DNA of 64,000 nt from Murimonas intestini (lineage in GTDB: Bacteria; Bacillota; Clostridia; Lachnospirales; Lachnospiraceae). This document shows positions 52,238 through 61,245 of the stretch, piece by piece; the first letter of the stretch is position 1, and each line of letters starts with the position of its first letter. The notes under the pieces were generated by a model, which worked only from the letters and a program-made list of their open reading frames with translations, searched no databases and was not told the origin of the DNA. The translations under genes were made by a program, and so were the position numbers. The stretch is from NCBI RefSeq assembly GCF_024622195.1, contig NZ_JANKBI010000007.1, positions 1 through 64,000 of the forward strand, written 5' to 3'.

Positions 52238-52276
52238 CTGGTTGGATATATTCTTTTCGGGAATATATCCAACCAG
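52238..52276. repeat. Perfect 16-bp inverted repeat between tannase and sensor kinase
   Basis: CTGGTTGGATATATTC and its exact complement flank a 7-base loop. No T tract follows on either strand, so it is not a typical intrinsic terminator. It lies just upstream of the tannase promoter and 31 bp after the kinase stop, so it could be an operator or an mRNA 3' end stabiliser. Confidence 0.7.
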
Positions 52277-52307
52277 CAGCCTCTGAATTTACCTGTATTC
52301 TGTCTCT

Positions 52308-55300
52308 TTATAATTCTTCCCCTATATCTCTTCCATATATAAAATTATAAAGCGTCCGGTAAAGCTTCGGCGGATCGATAGGCTTAGCCAGATGCATATT
52401 CATTCCTGCCGCCTTGCTCTTATCGGCATCCTCGTCAAAGGCATCTGCTGTCATGGCAATGATCGGGATGGTCTTGGCATCCTTGTTGGACAGGTGGCGT
52501 ATGTTCATGGATGCCTGCAGACCGTCCATGATAGGCATACGTATATCCATAAGGATGGCATCATAGTAACCTTCTTCTGTCTTTGAGAACATTTCCATGG
52601 CCCGGAGCCCATTTTCAGCTGTTTCCACCTGAAATCCCACATCTTCCAATATCATCTGTGCAATCTCTGCGTTGAGCGGCTGGTCTTCCACAAGAAGGAG
52701 TCGTCTTCCCCTGAAATCATACTCTTCCACAGGGATCTCTTCCTTCTCTTCCTCCTTCTGGTCAAGAGCCTTTGAAAAGGCTGAGATCAGGCTGGATTTA
52801 AACATGGGCTTGCTCATAAGCATGTTGACTCCCACTGCCTTTGCCTCCTGCTCAATAGCAGACCAGTCGTAGGCTGTCATAATAATGATGGTCACATCAG
52901 GTCCCACGATTTCCCGTATGCGCCTGCTCGTCTCTATTCCGTCCATCTCAGGCATTTTCCAGTCAATGAGGATCATGTCATAATACTGGCAGTTCTTCCA
53001 TTTCTCCTGTACTCTGTTCACAGCCCTCCTGCCGCTGTCTACCCACTCAGCCGTGATTCCTATTTCTTTCAGCGTAAGGACAGCGCTTTCGCAGACAGTG
53101 ATATCATCATCAACCACAAGTGTCTTCAGATGGGAGAAGTTATGGACGTGCTGCTTTTTGCTCCGCTGCTTTTCCTCCTCCGTGATGCCCAGCTTGACAT
53201 CCACTGTGAATTCTGTCCCCAGGTCCTTGATGGACCTCACCTGGATCCTTCCATCCATCAGGTCCACTATGTTTTTGGATATGGCAAGTCCCAGCCCGGT
53301 TCCTCCATACCCCGAGGTGATCCCCATTGACTCCTGCTCAAAAGGCTCGAACAAATGTGGAATGAATTCCTCACTCATGCCTATTCCTGTATCATTGATC
53401 ACGAAACGGAGAGTTGCATCATTTTTAGTCTTTTTTCTCTGGCTGACTGCAAATGTCACCTTACCCCCGCTGCTGGTAAATTTCACCGCATTTCCAAGGA
53501 TATTTACAAGAACCTGCTGCAGTTTCATGGCATCCCCGATATAATAGTCGTCCACCACCGGATCCACGATACATTCATATTCCACATCCTTTGCGGCAGC
53601 CTGAGTATGGCAGATCGTATTGACTCCTGTGATAAACTCTGCGAAAGGAATCTTTTCTTTCTTCAGAAGCATCTTCCCTGATTCTATCCGGCTCATATCC
53701 AGGATATCATTGATCAGGGAGAGAAGGAATCTGGAGGATATACCGATCTTGCTGATACAGTCAGACACCTGGTCATCATTTCCGATGGATCTGGCCGCAA
53801 TGGCTGTCATACCAATAATGGCATTCATGGGAGTCCGGATCTCATGGCTCATTCTTGAAAGGAAATCTGATTTAGCAGCATTCGCCTGCTTAGCCGCAGT
53901 AAGGGCGGCTGAGAGCACCTCCTTCTGGTGCTGCTCCTGGCGGTGTGCTTCCGTAATATCACTCCTGTAGCATAAGACCTTCATATGATGCTTATCAAAC
54001 CAGTTAAATCCCCACAGCTTATGCCTGAGTTCCTCCCCGCCCTGCTCCTGAATATCACTTGAAATAGAATAGGAACCGTTTTTGTCCAGCTTATCCGTAA
54101 TATTTTTTATGGTAAAGAGAGGCAGATATTCTTCTCTCTCCTCCGGCAGGATCTCTTTAATAAGCGCTTCTTCCGCAACATCCTCATACTGCCGCCCATC
54201 AACACAGCTTAAAAATGCGCCTGATTTATCAATTGTCTTCTCTATTTTGCCTGTGATCGTATTAAACAATATCAGATATTCGAAGTTCGTATCTACCACG
54301 CGGTCCACTATAATTTCCGCTGTCTTCTTGTCCTCGATATTATATGTATACATAAAGCTCATAAGATCACCGGTCTCAGGGTTCTGATAGATCCTGACTG
54401 TGGTGCTGGCCCAGAAAAGAGTTCCGTCAGCAGCCTTCCTCTGATAATCCACTGTATAATAATTTTCGCCGCGGGCGTAAGACTCAGCAATATTTTCAGG
54501 CTTCAGTATGCGGCGGAGCTCTTCCCGCTTCTCTCTCTCCACAGCTGCATCCGCAAGGTGTTCTGCCGCTTCCTCATAGCCGGCTCCCGGAACAGTTACA
54601 GCTGCATTAATATCACTTAAATATGAAGTAACAATTCCTTTTGTAATATTACACTGTGCCTTGTTGATCAGGCTGGGTTCTTCCAGACCGGCTGAATACT
54701 CCAGCTCCTGCTTAAATTTCTGCTCCAGCATCACGTGCTCATGGATATCGATAGAGGAACCTATTGCTTTTACCGGAGTTCCCCCCATAGACCTCATGAC
54801 AGTGTAGGACACTCTGTTCCATCTGTAATTATCGTTGACTTTAAGCCTTATATTAAATGAGACATTGCTCGTTCCCTTTTTTAGCTCCACTGATTTTTCC
54901 CAGGCTGTCTTTACATCATCCGGATGCAGTATCCCGGTCTTTCTTAAATCCTCTGCCGTACAGCAGGATACTGTTCTGGAGACCTGCAAATCCCTGGCAT
55001 CATTATCATTAAAGGTTATCGTGCCATTCTGCATATCCAGAGTCCATACACGCACTCCTGTGAGTCTGGCCGCCACAGTAAACTGCTCTTCTAACTCCTT
55101 GTACCTGTCTATCCGTTCAGCCGTGGCAAATGCACGGACAGCATGTCCCTCCTCATCAAAACTGTTCGTATAATGTGCCAGCAGCCAGCAGTAGTCCTCC
55201 CCCGGCATCTTCACCCGGTACTCCAGCATGGCATCTTTTTCTCCCCCCTGCAGCTTCCTGTGCAGCAGCCGGAAGGACTCCCTGTCAGAGGGATGCAGGA

Positions 55301-56978
55301 TATCAAGTTTTATAAATGATTCCGGAAAATCTTCCATTATATGCGGCACATGATAACTCTGCTGAGAAAATTCACTCATATATGCCACGCCGCTTTTAAT
55401 ATCATACTCCCAGAACTGGATCCCTGCATGACGGACAGCTGTTGCCAGTCTTTCCTCCCCCAGTTTCAGCTCCTCCCGTGCTTTCTTCTGGTCTGTGATA
55501 TCACTTAAGTATTCTATCACAACGTCTTTGTTCATCCATCGTGATTCTTTCTTTGTCATAGTTATTGTCTTGTCAAGCCGGGGGATGTATATTTCTTCAG
55601 GCTTCATTATATTAGTATGCAGTATGCAGTTTTCACAGGGGTGTTCCAGCTTTTCAAATACTTCATAACATTTTTTCCCCATATAATCACCCACAGGGCG
55701 TCCCTTGATGGCAAATACAGCCTCATTTGCAAGACACAGTTCAAATGTCCCGGCGTCAATCACACAAATGCCGATATCTGCCCCGTCCAGGATATTATTC
55801 TGCAGTTCAAACTGTTTTGACATGGAGGTAAATATACAGCGTATCAGTGGTTCACCGTCCTCATCCCCCATCTTCTGAAAAATGCCCGTGACCCACACGT
55901 AATTCCCGTCTCTGTGTCCTGCACGGAATGTCTCCTCAGCACCTTCCTGTCCCTGCTCCACCCTTCCAAGAACTGCGGACAGCTTATCTTGGTCCAGGGG
56001 ATGCACTAATGACATCGGGTCCTCCAAGACTATTGTTTTCAGCTCTTCTCTTGTATATCCTGTGATGCTGCCCATGCCTGCTGATAAATAGAGAGGGATA
56101 TACTTTTGTCCGGATATCCTGCATATCATCGTGCCGCCGTTCATGGCCTTGATCAGGCTTTCACTCTGCTGTTTTTCAAAAAGCTGTTCAGAAATATCTG
56201 TACACACAGATAAGATAGCAGTCCGCCCATCTTCGGCCGTAATCACCCTGCCGATGTCATGTACATAGATATAGCTGCCGTTTTTCTTCCTCATGCGGTA
56301 TTCCACAGTATATTCGTCATTCTCCGCCAGCTGGCTGCTGACAGAAGCATCCACCTGACTCCTGTCGTCAGGATGCATACAGTTGGATATATATCCGCCG
56401 ATATCCTGTACAAATTCTTCTTCTGATCCATATCCAAGATGTTCCAGCATTCTGTCATTAATATAATAAAAGGGAAATTTATCCTCCAGATATCCTCCCA
56501 TCAGCCCCCCTGCTATACTGGATGATAAAAGCTCGTGGCGGGCATCGTCGATCTGCCTCCTGACAAGTGTAAGCGGATAGTGTTCTCCCGGCTCCTGCTG
56601 GGACGCGGGTACGGCAAAATGTATATGGCATATCGTCCATCCGTCTTCCCATGCAGTCATTGTCATGGTACTGTGGACATGCCATCTGTAATCGCTGTTT
56701 CTCATATCAAACTCAAGTATGGCTATACCAGTGTCCTGTTTAATAAGGTTCGCCTGACCATCTGTAAAATTAATTTCGAAAGGAGTACTGATCTCATCTA
56801 TATCCTGCCGTATATATTCGCAGACCTCTTCTCTCCCAAAGGCTTTCTCGTCCTCACCAGTCCCCACAAACGAAACATCCTCTGAGAGGAACCGGACTGC
56901 CTGCTCTATATCAAGCTTTTCGAACCATGCCCGGCAGAATGACTCTGCAGTATTCAGAAGCTTTCTTTTTTTATCCAT
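52308..56978 (-). CDS. Large cytoplasmic hybrid sensor kinase with SnoaL-like and multiple PAS domains
   Basis: 1556 residues from ATG 56978. Residues about 1-140 look like a SnoaL/NTF2-type domain (WHVHSTMTMTAWEDGWTICH). A series of about six or seven PAS domains follows to about 1010. The HisKA box is FLSRMSHEIRTPMNAIIGM, then a HATPase with NILGNAVKFTSSGGK and GYGGTGLGLAISK. Two receiver domains end the protein: the first with VDDDITVCESA and MILIDWKMPEMDG, the second with VEDQPLNAEIAQ and AILMDIRMPIMDG. No membrane helix is visible, and there is no DNA-binding or Hpt output domain. It probably senses a soluble signal and passes phosphate to a separate partner. Confidence 0.88.
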   Translation of the reverse strand: MDKKRKLLNTAESFCRAWFEKLDIEQAVRFLSEDVSFVGTGEDEKAFGREEVCEYIRQDIDEISTPFEINFTDGQANLIKQDTGIAILEFDMRNSDYRWHVHSTMTMTAWEDGWTICHIHFAVPASQQEPGEHYPLTLVRRQIDDARHELLSSSIAGGLMGGYLEDKFPFYYINDRMLEHLGYGSEEEFVQDIGGYISNCMHPDDRSQVDASVSSQLAENDEYTVEYRMRKKNGSYIYVHDIGRVITAEDGRTAILSVCTDISEQLFEKQQSESLIKAMNGGTMICRISGQKYIPLYLSAGMGSITGYTREELKTIVLEDPMSLVHPLDQDKLSAVLGRVEQGQEGAEETFRAGHRDGNYVWVTGIFQKMGDEDGEPLIRCIFTSMSKQFELQNNILDGADIGICVIDAGTFELCLANEAVFAIKGRPVGDYMGKKCYEVFEKLEHPCENCILHTNIMKPEEIYIPRLDKTITMTKKESRWMNKDVVIEYLSDITDQKKAREELKLGEERLATAVRHAGIQFWEYDIKSGVAYMSEFSQQSYHVPHIMEDFPESFIKLDILHPSDRESFRLLHRKLQGGEKDAMLEYRVKMPGEDYCWLLAHYTNSFDEEGHAVRAFATAERIDRYKELEEQFTVAARLTGVRVWTLDMQNGTITFNDNDARDLQVSRTVSCCTAEDLRKTGILHPDDVKTAWEKSVELKKGTSNVSFNIRLKVNDNYRWNRVSYTVMRSMGGTPVKAIGSSIDIHEHVMLEQKFKQELEYSAGLEEPSLINKAQCNITKGIVTSYLSDINAAVTVPGAGYEEAAEHLADAAVEREKREELRRILKPENIAESYARGENYYTVDYQRKAADGTLFWASTTVRIYQNPETGDLMSFMYTYNIEDKKTAEIIVDRVVDTNFEYLILFNTITGKIEKTIDKSGAFLSCVDGRQYEDVAEEALIKEILPEEREEYLPLFTIKNITDKLDKNGSYSISSDIQEQGGEELRHKLWGFNWFDKHHMKVLCYRSDITEAHRQEQHQKEVLSAALTAAKQANAAKSDFLSRMSHEIRTPMNAIIGMTAIAARSIGNDDQVSDCISKIGISSRFLLSLINDILDMSRIESGKMLLKKEKIPFAEFITGVNTICHTQAAAKDVEYECIVDPVVDDYYIGDAMKLQQVLVNILGNAVKFTSSGGKVTFAVSQRKKTKNDATLRFVINDTGIGMSEEFIPHLFEPFEQESMGITSGYGGTGLGLAISKNIVDLMDGRIQVRSIKDLGTEFTVDVKLGITEEEKQRSKKQHVHNFSHLKTLVVDDDITVCESAVLTLKEIGITAEWVDSGRRAVNRVQEKWKNCQYYDMILIDWKMPEMDGIETSRRIREIVGPDVTIIIMTAYDWSAIEQEAKAVGVNMLMSKPMFKSSLISAFSKALDQKEEEKEEIPVEEYDFRGRRLLLVEDQPLNAEIAQMILEDVGFQVETAENGLRAMEMFSKTEEGYYDAILMDIRMPIMDGLQASMNIRHLSNKDAKTIPIIAMTADAFDEDADKSKAAGMNMHLAKPIDPPKLYRTLYNFIYGRDIGEEL

Positions 56979-57153
56979 CCTTTTTCCTTTCCCGGCCTGC
57001 ACAGATCACACTCCGGCCTCCTTCCTGGACGGTCTCTTTGACCGGCAGGTACATATTAATACAATTGTAACTGTTCAGCACCTTCACAGTTATATACAAT
57101 TATACTACATAATTCCATCTCTTTCATCAGGCATTAGCAAATATTTCTAATAA

Positions 57154-57190
57154 CAAAAAAACAGAGACGCCTTAAACCTGACATCTCTGT
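57154..57190 (-). terminator. Terminator after nrdD
   Basis: ACAGAGA (57161-57167) pairs with TCTCTGT (57184-57190); on the minus strand seven Ts follow. The 16-base loop can pair partly. It lies 60 bp beyond the nrdD stop. Confidence 0.7.
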
Positions 57191-57249
57191 TCTGTCTCTC
57201 ATCAATAAAGCCTTAACTGCTCTGCAGCATTAAAAGTCTGATATCCTGC

Positions 57250-59631
57250 TTACCTGCAGTTGGGTCCGTGGCTTGTATCCACATATTTCTTAATATTGGA
57301 TGCATTTACGTACTTCTTAGTTTTTTCTCCGTTCACTACTACAAGGGTGGGCGCCTGCATAACACCGAATTTTTCTACAAGATCCTGCTGCTCTTCCGCA
57401 TCGATCACCTGATAATCCTCGTCCCTAAGCATCTCTTTTGCAATCTTGCAGTTCGGACATGTCTTTGTTGTGAACAGATATTTGATAGAATTCTGGGGCT
57501 CTATTTTCACATCCTCATCAGACACAGTCACGATACTGCTCTGTACCTTGTGCATACAGGAATTCTGTACATCGTAGAGCTGGCGGTTCTTGTATTCCTG
57601 GCTCTTGCCGTCATTCCAGTTCTGGACAGGACGGTAGTAGCCTGTGATACGGCTGTAGACCTCTGCTCTGGCACCGCAGACCGGACACTCAAAATGCTCT
57701 CCCGCGATATAGCCATGTTCCCTGCACACTGAATATGTAGGTGACAATGTATAATATGGAAGCTCATAATTCTCTGCAATCTTGCGGACAAGGGTTGCAG
57801 CAGCTTTCCAGTCAGGCAGCTTCTCTCCCAGGAATGCATGGAACACAGTTCCTGAAGTATAAAGAGTCTGAAGCTGGTCCTGGATATCCAGGGCTTCAAA
57901 AATATCAGATGTAAATTCTACCGGAAGGTGGGAGCTGTTTGTGTAATACGGAGTATCCCCTTCTTTTCCTGCAGTCCTGATCTTGGGCCAGCGTTTCCTG
58001 TCATGCTTTGCCAGGCGGTATGTGGTTGATTCAGCCGGAGTGGCCTCCAGATTGTACAGATCGCCGTATTCCTCCTGATAGATAACAAGGCGTTCCCTCA
58101 TGTGGTTGAGCACATCTTTTGCAAACTCCTGTGTCTCCTTGTTTGTCAGATCCTTCTCCAGCCATTTTGCATTCAGCCCCACTTCATTCATTCCGATCAG
58201 GCCGATCGTTGAAAAGTGGTTTTCAAAGCTGCCAAGATAACGTCTTGTATATGGATAAAGCCCTTCATCCAAAAGCTTGGAGATTACTGTTCGCTTGATC
58301 TTCAGGGAGCGCGCTGAAATATCCATCATGTGGTCAAGACGCCTGTAAAACTCTTCCTGAGTGTCTGACAGATATGCAATACGAGGAAGGTTGATAGTGA
58401 CAACCCCCACACTACCCGTGCTCTCACCGGACCCGAAGAATCCTCCTGTCTTCTTGCGGAGTTCTCTTAAGTCAAGGCGCAGACGGCAACACATACTCCT
58501 GACATCGCTTGGCTGCATATCGCTGTTGATATAATTTGAAAAATAAGGTGTGCCGTATTTAGAAGTCATCTCAAAGAGAAGCCTGTTGTTCTCTGTGTCA
58601 GACCAGTCAAAATCCTTTGTGATAGAGTAAGTAGGTATAGGATACTGGAATCCGCGTCCGTTGGCATCACCCTCGATCATGATCTCAATAAATGCCTTAT
58701 TGATCATATCCATTTCCTTCTTACAGTCTTTATAGCAGAAATCCATGGGCTTTCCTCCTACGATCGCAGGAAGCTCTGCCATGTCATCCGGCACTGTCCA
58801 GTCCAGAGTAATATTGGAGAACGGAGCCTGTGTTCCCCACCTGCTGGGCGTATTTACACCATAGATAAAGGATTCAACACATTTCTTCACTTCGGGATAA
58901 GTCAGTTTATCTGCCTTTGCAAACGGAGCCAGGTATGTGTCAAAGGAGGAGAACGCCTGGGCGCCTGCCCATTCATTCTGCATGATCCCCAGGAAATTGA
59001 CCATCTGGTTACAGAGCACGGAGAGATGTTTTGCCGGAGCAGATGTGATCTTGCCCTCGATCCCTCCCAGGCCTTCTGTGATCAGCTGCCTTAAGGACCA
59101 GCCTGCGCAGTATCCTGTCAGCATAGACAGGTCATGCAGATGGATATCAGCATTCCTGTGTGCTTCGGCTATCTCTTCGTCATAGATCTCTGAGAGCCAG
59201 TAATTCGCAGTGACAGCGCCTGAATTGCTTAAGATAAGCCCTCCCACAGAATATGTGACTGTGGAGTTCTCCTTTACACGCCAGTCCTCCACCTTTACGT
59301 AGCTGTTTACAATGTCTTTATAGTCAAGGATCGTAGATTTCATATTCCTGATCTTTTCACGCTGCTTGCGGTACAAGATATAAGCTTTAGCCACTTCTGC
59401 GTATCCTGTCTGGACAAGTACATTCTCTACGCTGTCCTGGATACTTTCCACATCCACTGTGCCGTCTTTGATCTTTTCCTGGAAGTCCGCAGTCACCCGA
59501 AGGCTTAACAGGCTGACAATATCATCGTCGTACTGTTTCTGCACAGCATCAAATGCCTTTTCAATAGCACTGCTGATCTTCTGCAGATTAAACTCCGCAA
59601 CCTCTCCATCTCTTTTTACAACTTTAAACAT
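57250..59631 (-). CDS. nrdD: Anaerobic ribonucleoside-triphosphate reductase, class III, with thioredoxin-like tail
   Basis: 793 residues; AAGGAG precedes the ATG. An ATP cone (VVKRDGEVAEFNLQKISSAI) comes first. The glycyl-radical motif region is YSRITGYYRPVQNW near residue 670, and a CPVCGA zinc site precedes it. A C-terminal extension of about 90 residues is a glutaredoxin/thioredoxin-like domain with TTKTCPNCK and APTLVVVNG. It reduces NTPs anaerobically, with electrons possibly delivered by its own tail. The activase NrdG is not in the window. It is regulated by paired NrdR boxes upstream. Confidence 0.93.
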   Translation of the reverse strand: MFKVVKRDGEVAEFNLQKISSAIEKAFDAVQKQYDDDIVSLLSLRVTADFQEKIKDGTVDVESIQDSVENVLVQTGYAEVAKAYILYRKQREKIRNMKSTILDYKDIVNSYVKVEDWRVKENSTVTYSVGGLILSNSGAVTANYWLSEIYDEEIAEAHRNADIHLHDLSMLTGYCAGWSLRQLITEGLGGIEGKITSAPAKHLSVLCNQMVNFLGIMQNEWAGAQAFSSFDTYLAPFAKADKLTYPEVKKCVESFIYGVNTPSRWGTQAPFSNITLDWTVPDDMAELPAIVGGKPMDFCYKDCKKEMDMINKAFIEIMIEGDANGRGFQYPIPTYSITKDFDWSDTENNRLLFEMTSKYGTPYFSNYINSDMQPSDVRSMCCRLRLDLRELRKKTGGFFGSGESTGSVGVVTINLPRIAYLSDTQEEFYRRLDHMMDISARSLKIKRTVISKLLDEGLYPYTRRYLGSFENHFSTIGLIGMNEVGLNAKWLEKDLTNKETQEFAKDVLNHMRERLVIYQEEYGDLYNLEATPAESTTYRLAKHDRKRWPKIRTAGKEGDTPYYTNSSHLPVEFTSDIFEALDIQDQLQTLYTSGTVFHAFLGEKLPDWKAAATLVRKIAENYELPYYTLSPTYSVCREHGYIAGEHFECPVCGARAEVYSRITGYYRPVQNWNDGKSQEYKNRQLYDVQNSCMHKVQSSIVTVSDEDVKIEPQNSIKYLFTTKTCPNCKIAKEMLRDEDYQVIDAEEQQDLVEKFGVMQAPTLVVVNGEKTKKYVNASNIKKYVDTSHGPNCR

Positions 59632-59755
59632 CCTAATTCTCCTTCCGAACGAATAAATAATTCCCCTATATCCTGGTAAACGAAGCTCTGCCGCTTATTT
59701 CACTCCTTGGGCAGACTCCGGATTTTCCCCCGCACCGGAAAAACCGATTACACCC

Positions 59756-59784
59756 ATTGTAGCAAAGTTTCCCATATGCGTCAA
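59756..59784 (-). promoter_or_regulatory. nrdD promoter
   Basis: On the minus strand TTGACG (59779-59784) and TACAAT (59756-59761) have a 17-bp spacer. Transcription would start about 118 bp before the start codon, and the NrdR boxes lie directly upstream. Confidence 0.6.
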
Positions 59785-59793
59785 GGCAAAAAA

Positions 59794-59840
59794 ACACCAT
59801 ATCTATGTGCTGTTTTTTGTGCAATAACTAGATATAGTGT
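59794..59840 (-). promoter_or_regulatory. Paired NrdR boxes upstream of nrdD
   Basis: Two 16-bp boxes lie at 59794-59809 (ACACCATATCTATGTG) and 59825-59840 (on the minus strand ACACTATATCTAGTTA, with core CTATATCTAG). Their centres are exactly 31 bp apart. The second box shares its 10-bp core with a box at nrdJ. They sit upstream of the promoter rather than over it. Confidence 0.65.
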
Positions 59841-59963
59841 TTTTTTATTTTTCTTTTCGCATGTGGTATTCTTTAAAAACCAGCTCAATCGCTCTATTTT
59901 TCTACATAAATCCTTGTTTTTCACTCATTTATCCGGCAACAATATCTTGTCTCAAATCATATT

Positions 59964-61214
59964 CTACACTTCTGTCATTCCATATATTTCCATAGGGATG
60001 TATGCCCTGACATAAATCCCCTCAGGACGGTAATCCTCTTCCAGAAGCTGGCCGTATTTCCTGATCAGCTGGATACAGCCCGCCTTATCGTAAGGATATA
60101 CCCTCTCGATCAGCACATTTCTCGCCTGAAGGATCTCTTCCAGCACACTCTTCAGCTCATCAAGTCCCGTTCCCTGCTTCGCAGAAATATTCAGGGTCTT
60201 ATCTGCCTTAAAATCTCTCAAGCGCTCTTTTTCCTGTATCTTATCCTGTTTATTGAACAGGGTGATGACTGTCTTGTCTTTTACCCCCAGTTCAGACAGG
60301 GTATCGTAGACTACGTGCATCTGTTTCTCCATCTGGGGATTGGAAGCATCCACCACATGAAGGATGATATCTGCATATTTTGCTTCTTCCAGAGTACTGC
60401 GGAATGCCTCTATCAGATGATGGGGCAGCTTCCTGATGAACCCTACCGTGTCCGTCAGCAGCACTTCCTGTCCGCTCTCCAGCTTCAGTGTCCTTGTAGT
60501 GGGATCAAGCGTTGCAAACAGCTTATCTTCCTCCAGCACCCCGGCATCTGTCAGGGTATTTAAAAGCGTAGACTTTCCCGCATTCGTGTAGCCCACAATG
60601 GCAGCCACAGGCACATTGTTCCTGCTCCGCCTGCTCCTGATGACCTCCCTGTGGCGTTTTACTTCAGCCAGCTCTTTATTCAGCTGGGATATCCTGTCCT
60701 TTATCAGACGCCTGTCCATCTCCAGCTTTTTCTCTCCCGGCCCTCTTGTTCCTATACCGCCTCCAAGTCTGGAAAGCGAGCTGCGCAGGCCCACCAGCCT
60801 GGCCAGCCTGTACTTCAGCTGGGCCAGCTCCACCTGGATCTTTCCTTCACTGGTGGAAGCCCTGGCTGCAAATATATCCAGGATGATCAGGGTCCTGTCC
60901 ATGACCTTCATATCCAGTTCCTGTTCCAGGTTGCGCAGCTGGGCAGGAGAAAGCTCATCATCACAGATGACTCCTGTGGCGTCCATAAGCTGCGCCAGCT
61001 CCTTCAGCTCAGCTATTTTTCCTTTTCCTATATATGTTCCCGGATGTATCTGCTCCCTGTTCTGGATCAGCTTTGCCACTGTCACAGCGCCTGCCGTGTC
61101 CGCCAGGTCCTTCAGCTCGTCCAGGGACTCCTCTGTGTCATCCTCATCCTGCATGCTGACGCCTACCAGGATGACACGTTCCTGCAGTTCGTCATTTTCA
61201 TATAATTCTGCCAT
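59964..61214 (-). CDS. hflX: GTPase HflX
   Basis: 416 residues. An N-terminal HflX domain has PGTYIGKGKIAELKEL and ICDDELSPAQLRNLE, then the Gly-rich RLGGGIGTRGPGEKKLE linker and a coiled coil. The G domain carries GYTNAGKST and DTVGFIRKLPHHL, NKQD and a SAK motif. HflX splits stalled or heat-damaged ribosomes. It ends 332 bp before nrdD and follows the TPR lipoprotein gene at 31 bp. Confidence 0.95.
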   Translation of the reverse strand: MAELYENDELQERVILVGVSMQDEDDTEESLDELKDLADTAGAVTVAKLIQNREQIHPGTYIGKGKIAELKELAQLMDATGVICDDELSPAQLRNLEQELDMKVMDRTLIILDIFAARASTSEGKIQVELAQLKYRLARLVGLRSSLSRLGGGIGTRGPGEKKLEMDRRLIKDRISQLNKELAEVKRHREVIRSRRSRNNVPVAAIVGYTNAGKSTLLNTLTDAGVLEEDKLFATLDPTTRTLKLESGQEVLLTDTVGFIRKLPHHLIEAFRSTLEEAKYADIILHVVDASNPQMEKQMHVVYDTLSELGVKDKTVITLFNKQDKIQEKERLRDFKADKTLNISAKQGTGLDELKSVLEEILQARNVLIERVYPYDKAGCIQLIRKYGQLLEEDYRPEGIYVRAYIPMEIYGMTEV

Positions 61215-61245
61215 AAATTCCTCTTATTCTCCGATCCTTATATCT

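Noticed and set aside
52238..52276. 16-bp inverted repeat as an intrinsic terminator of the hybrid kinase
   Set aside because: No T tract follows on either strand, so it is listed as a palindrome of unknown role.
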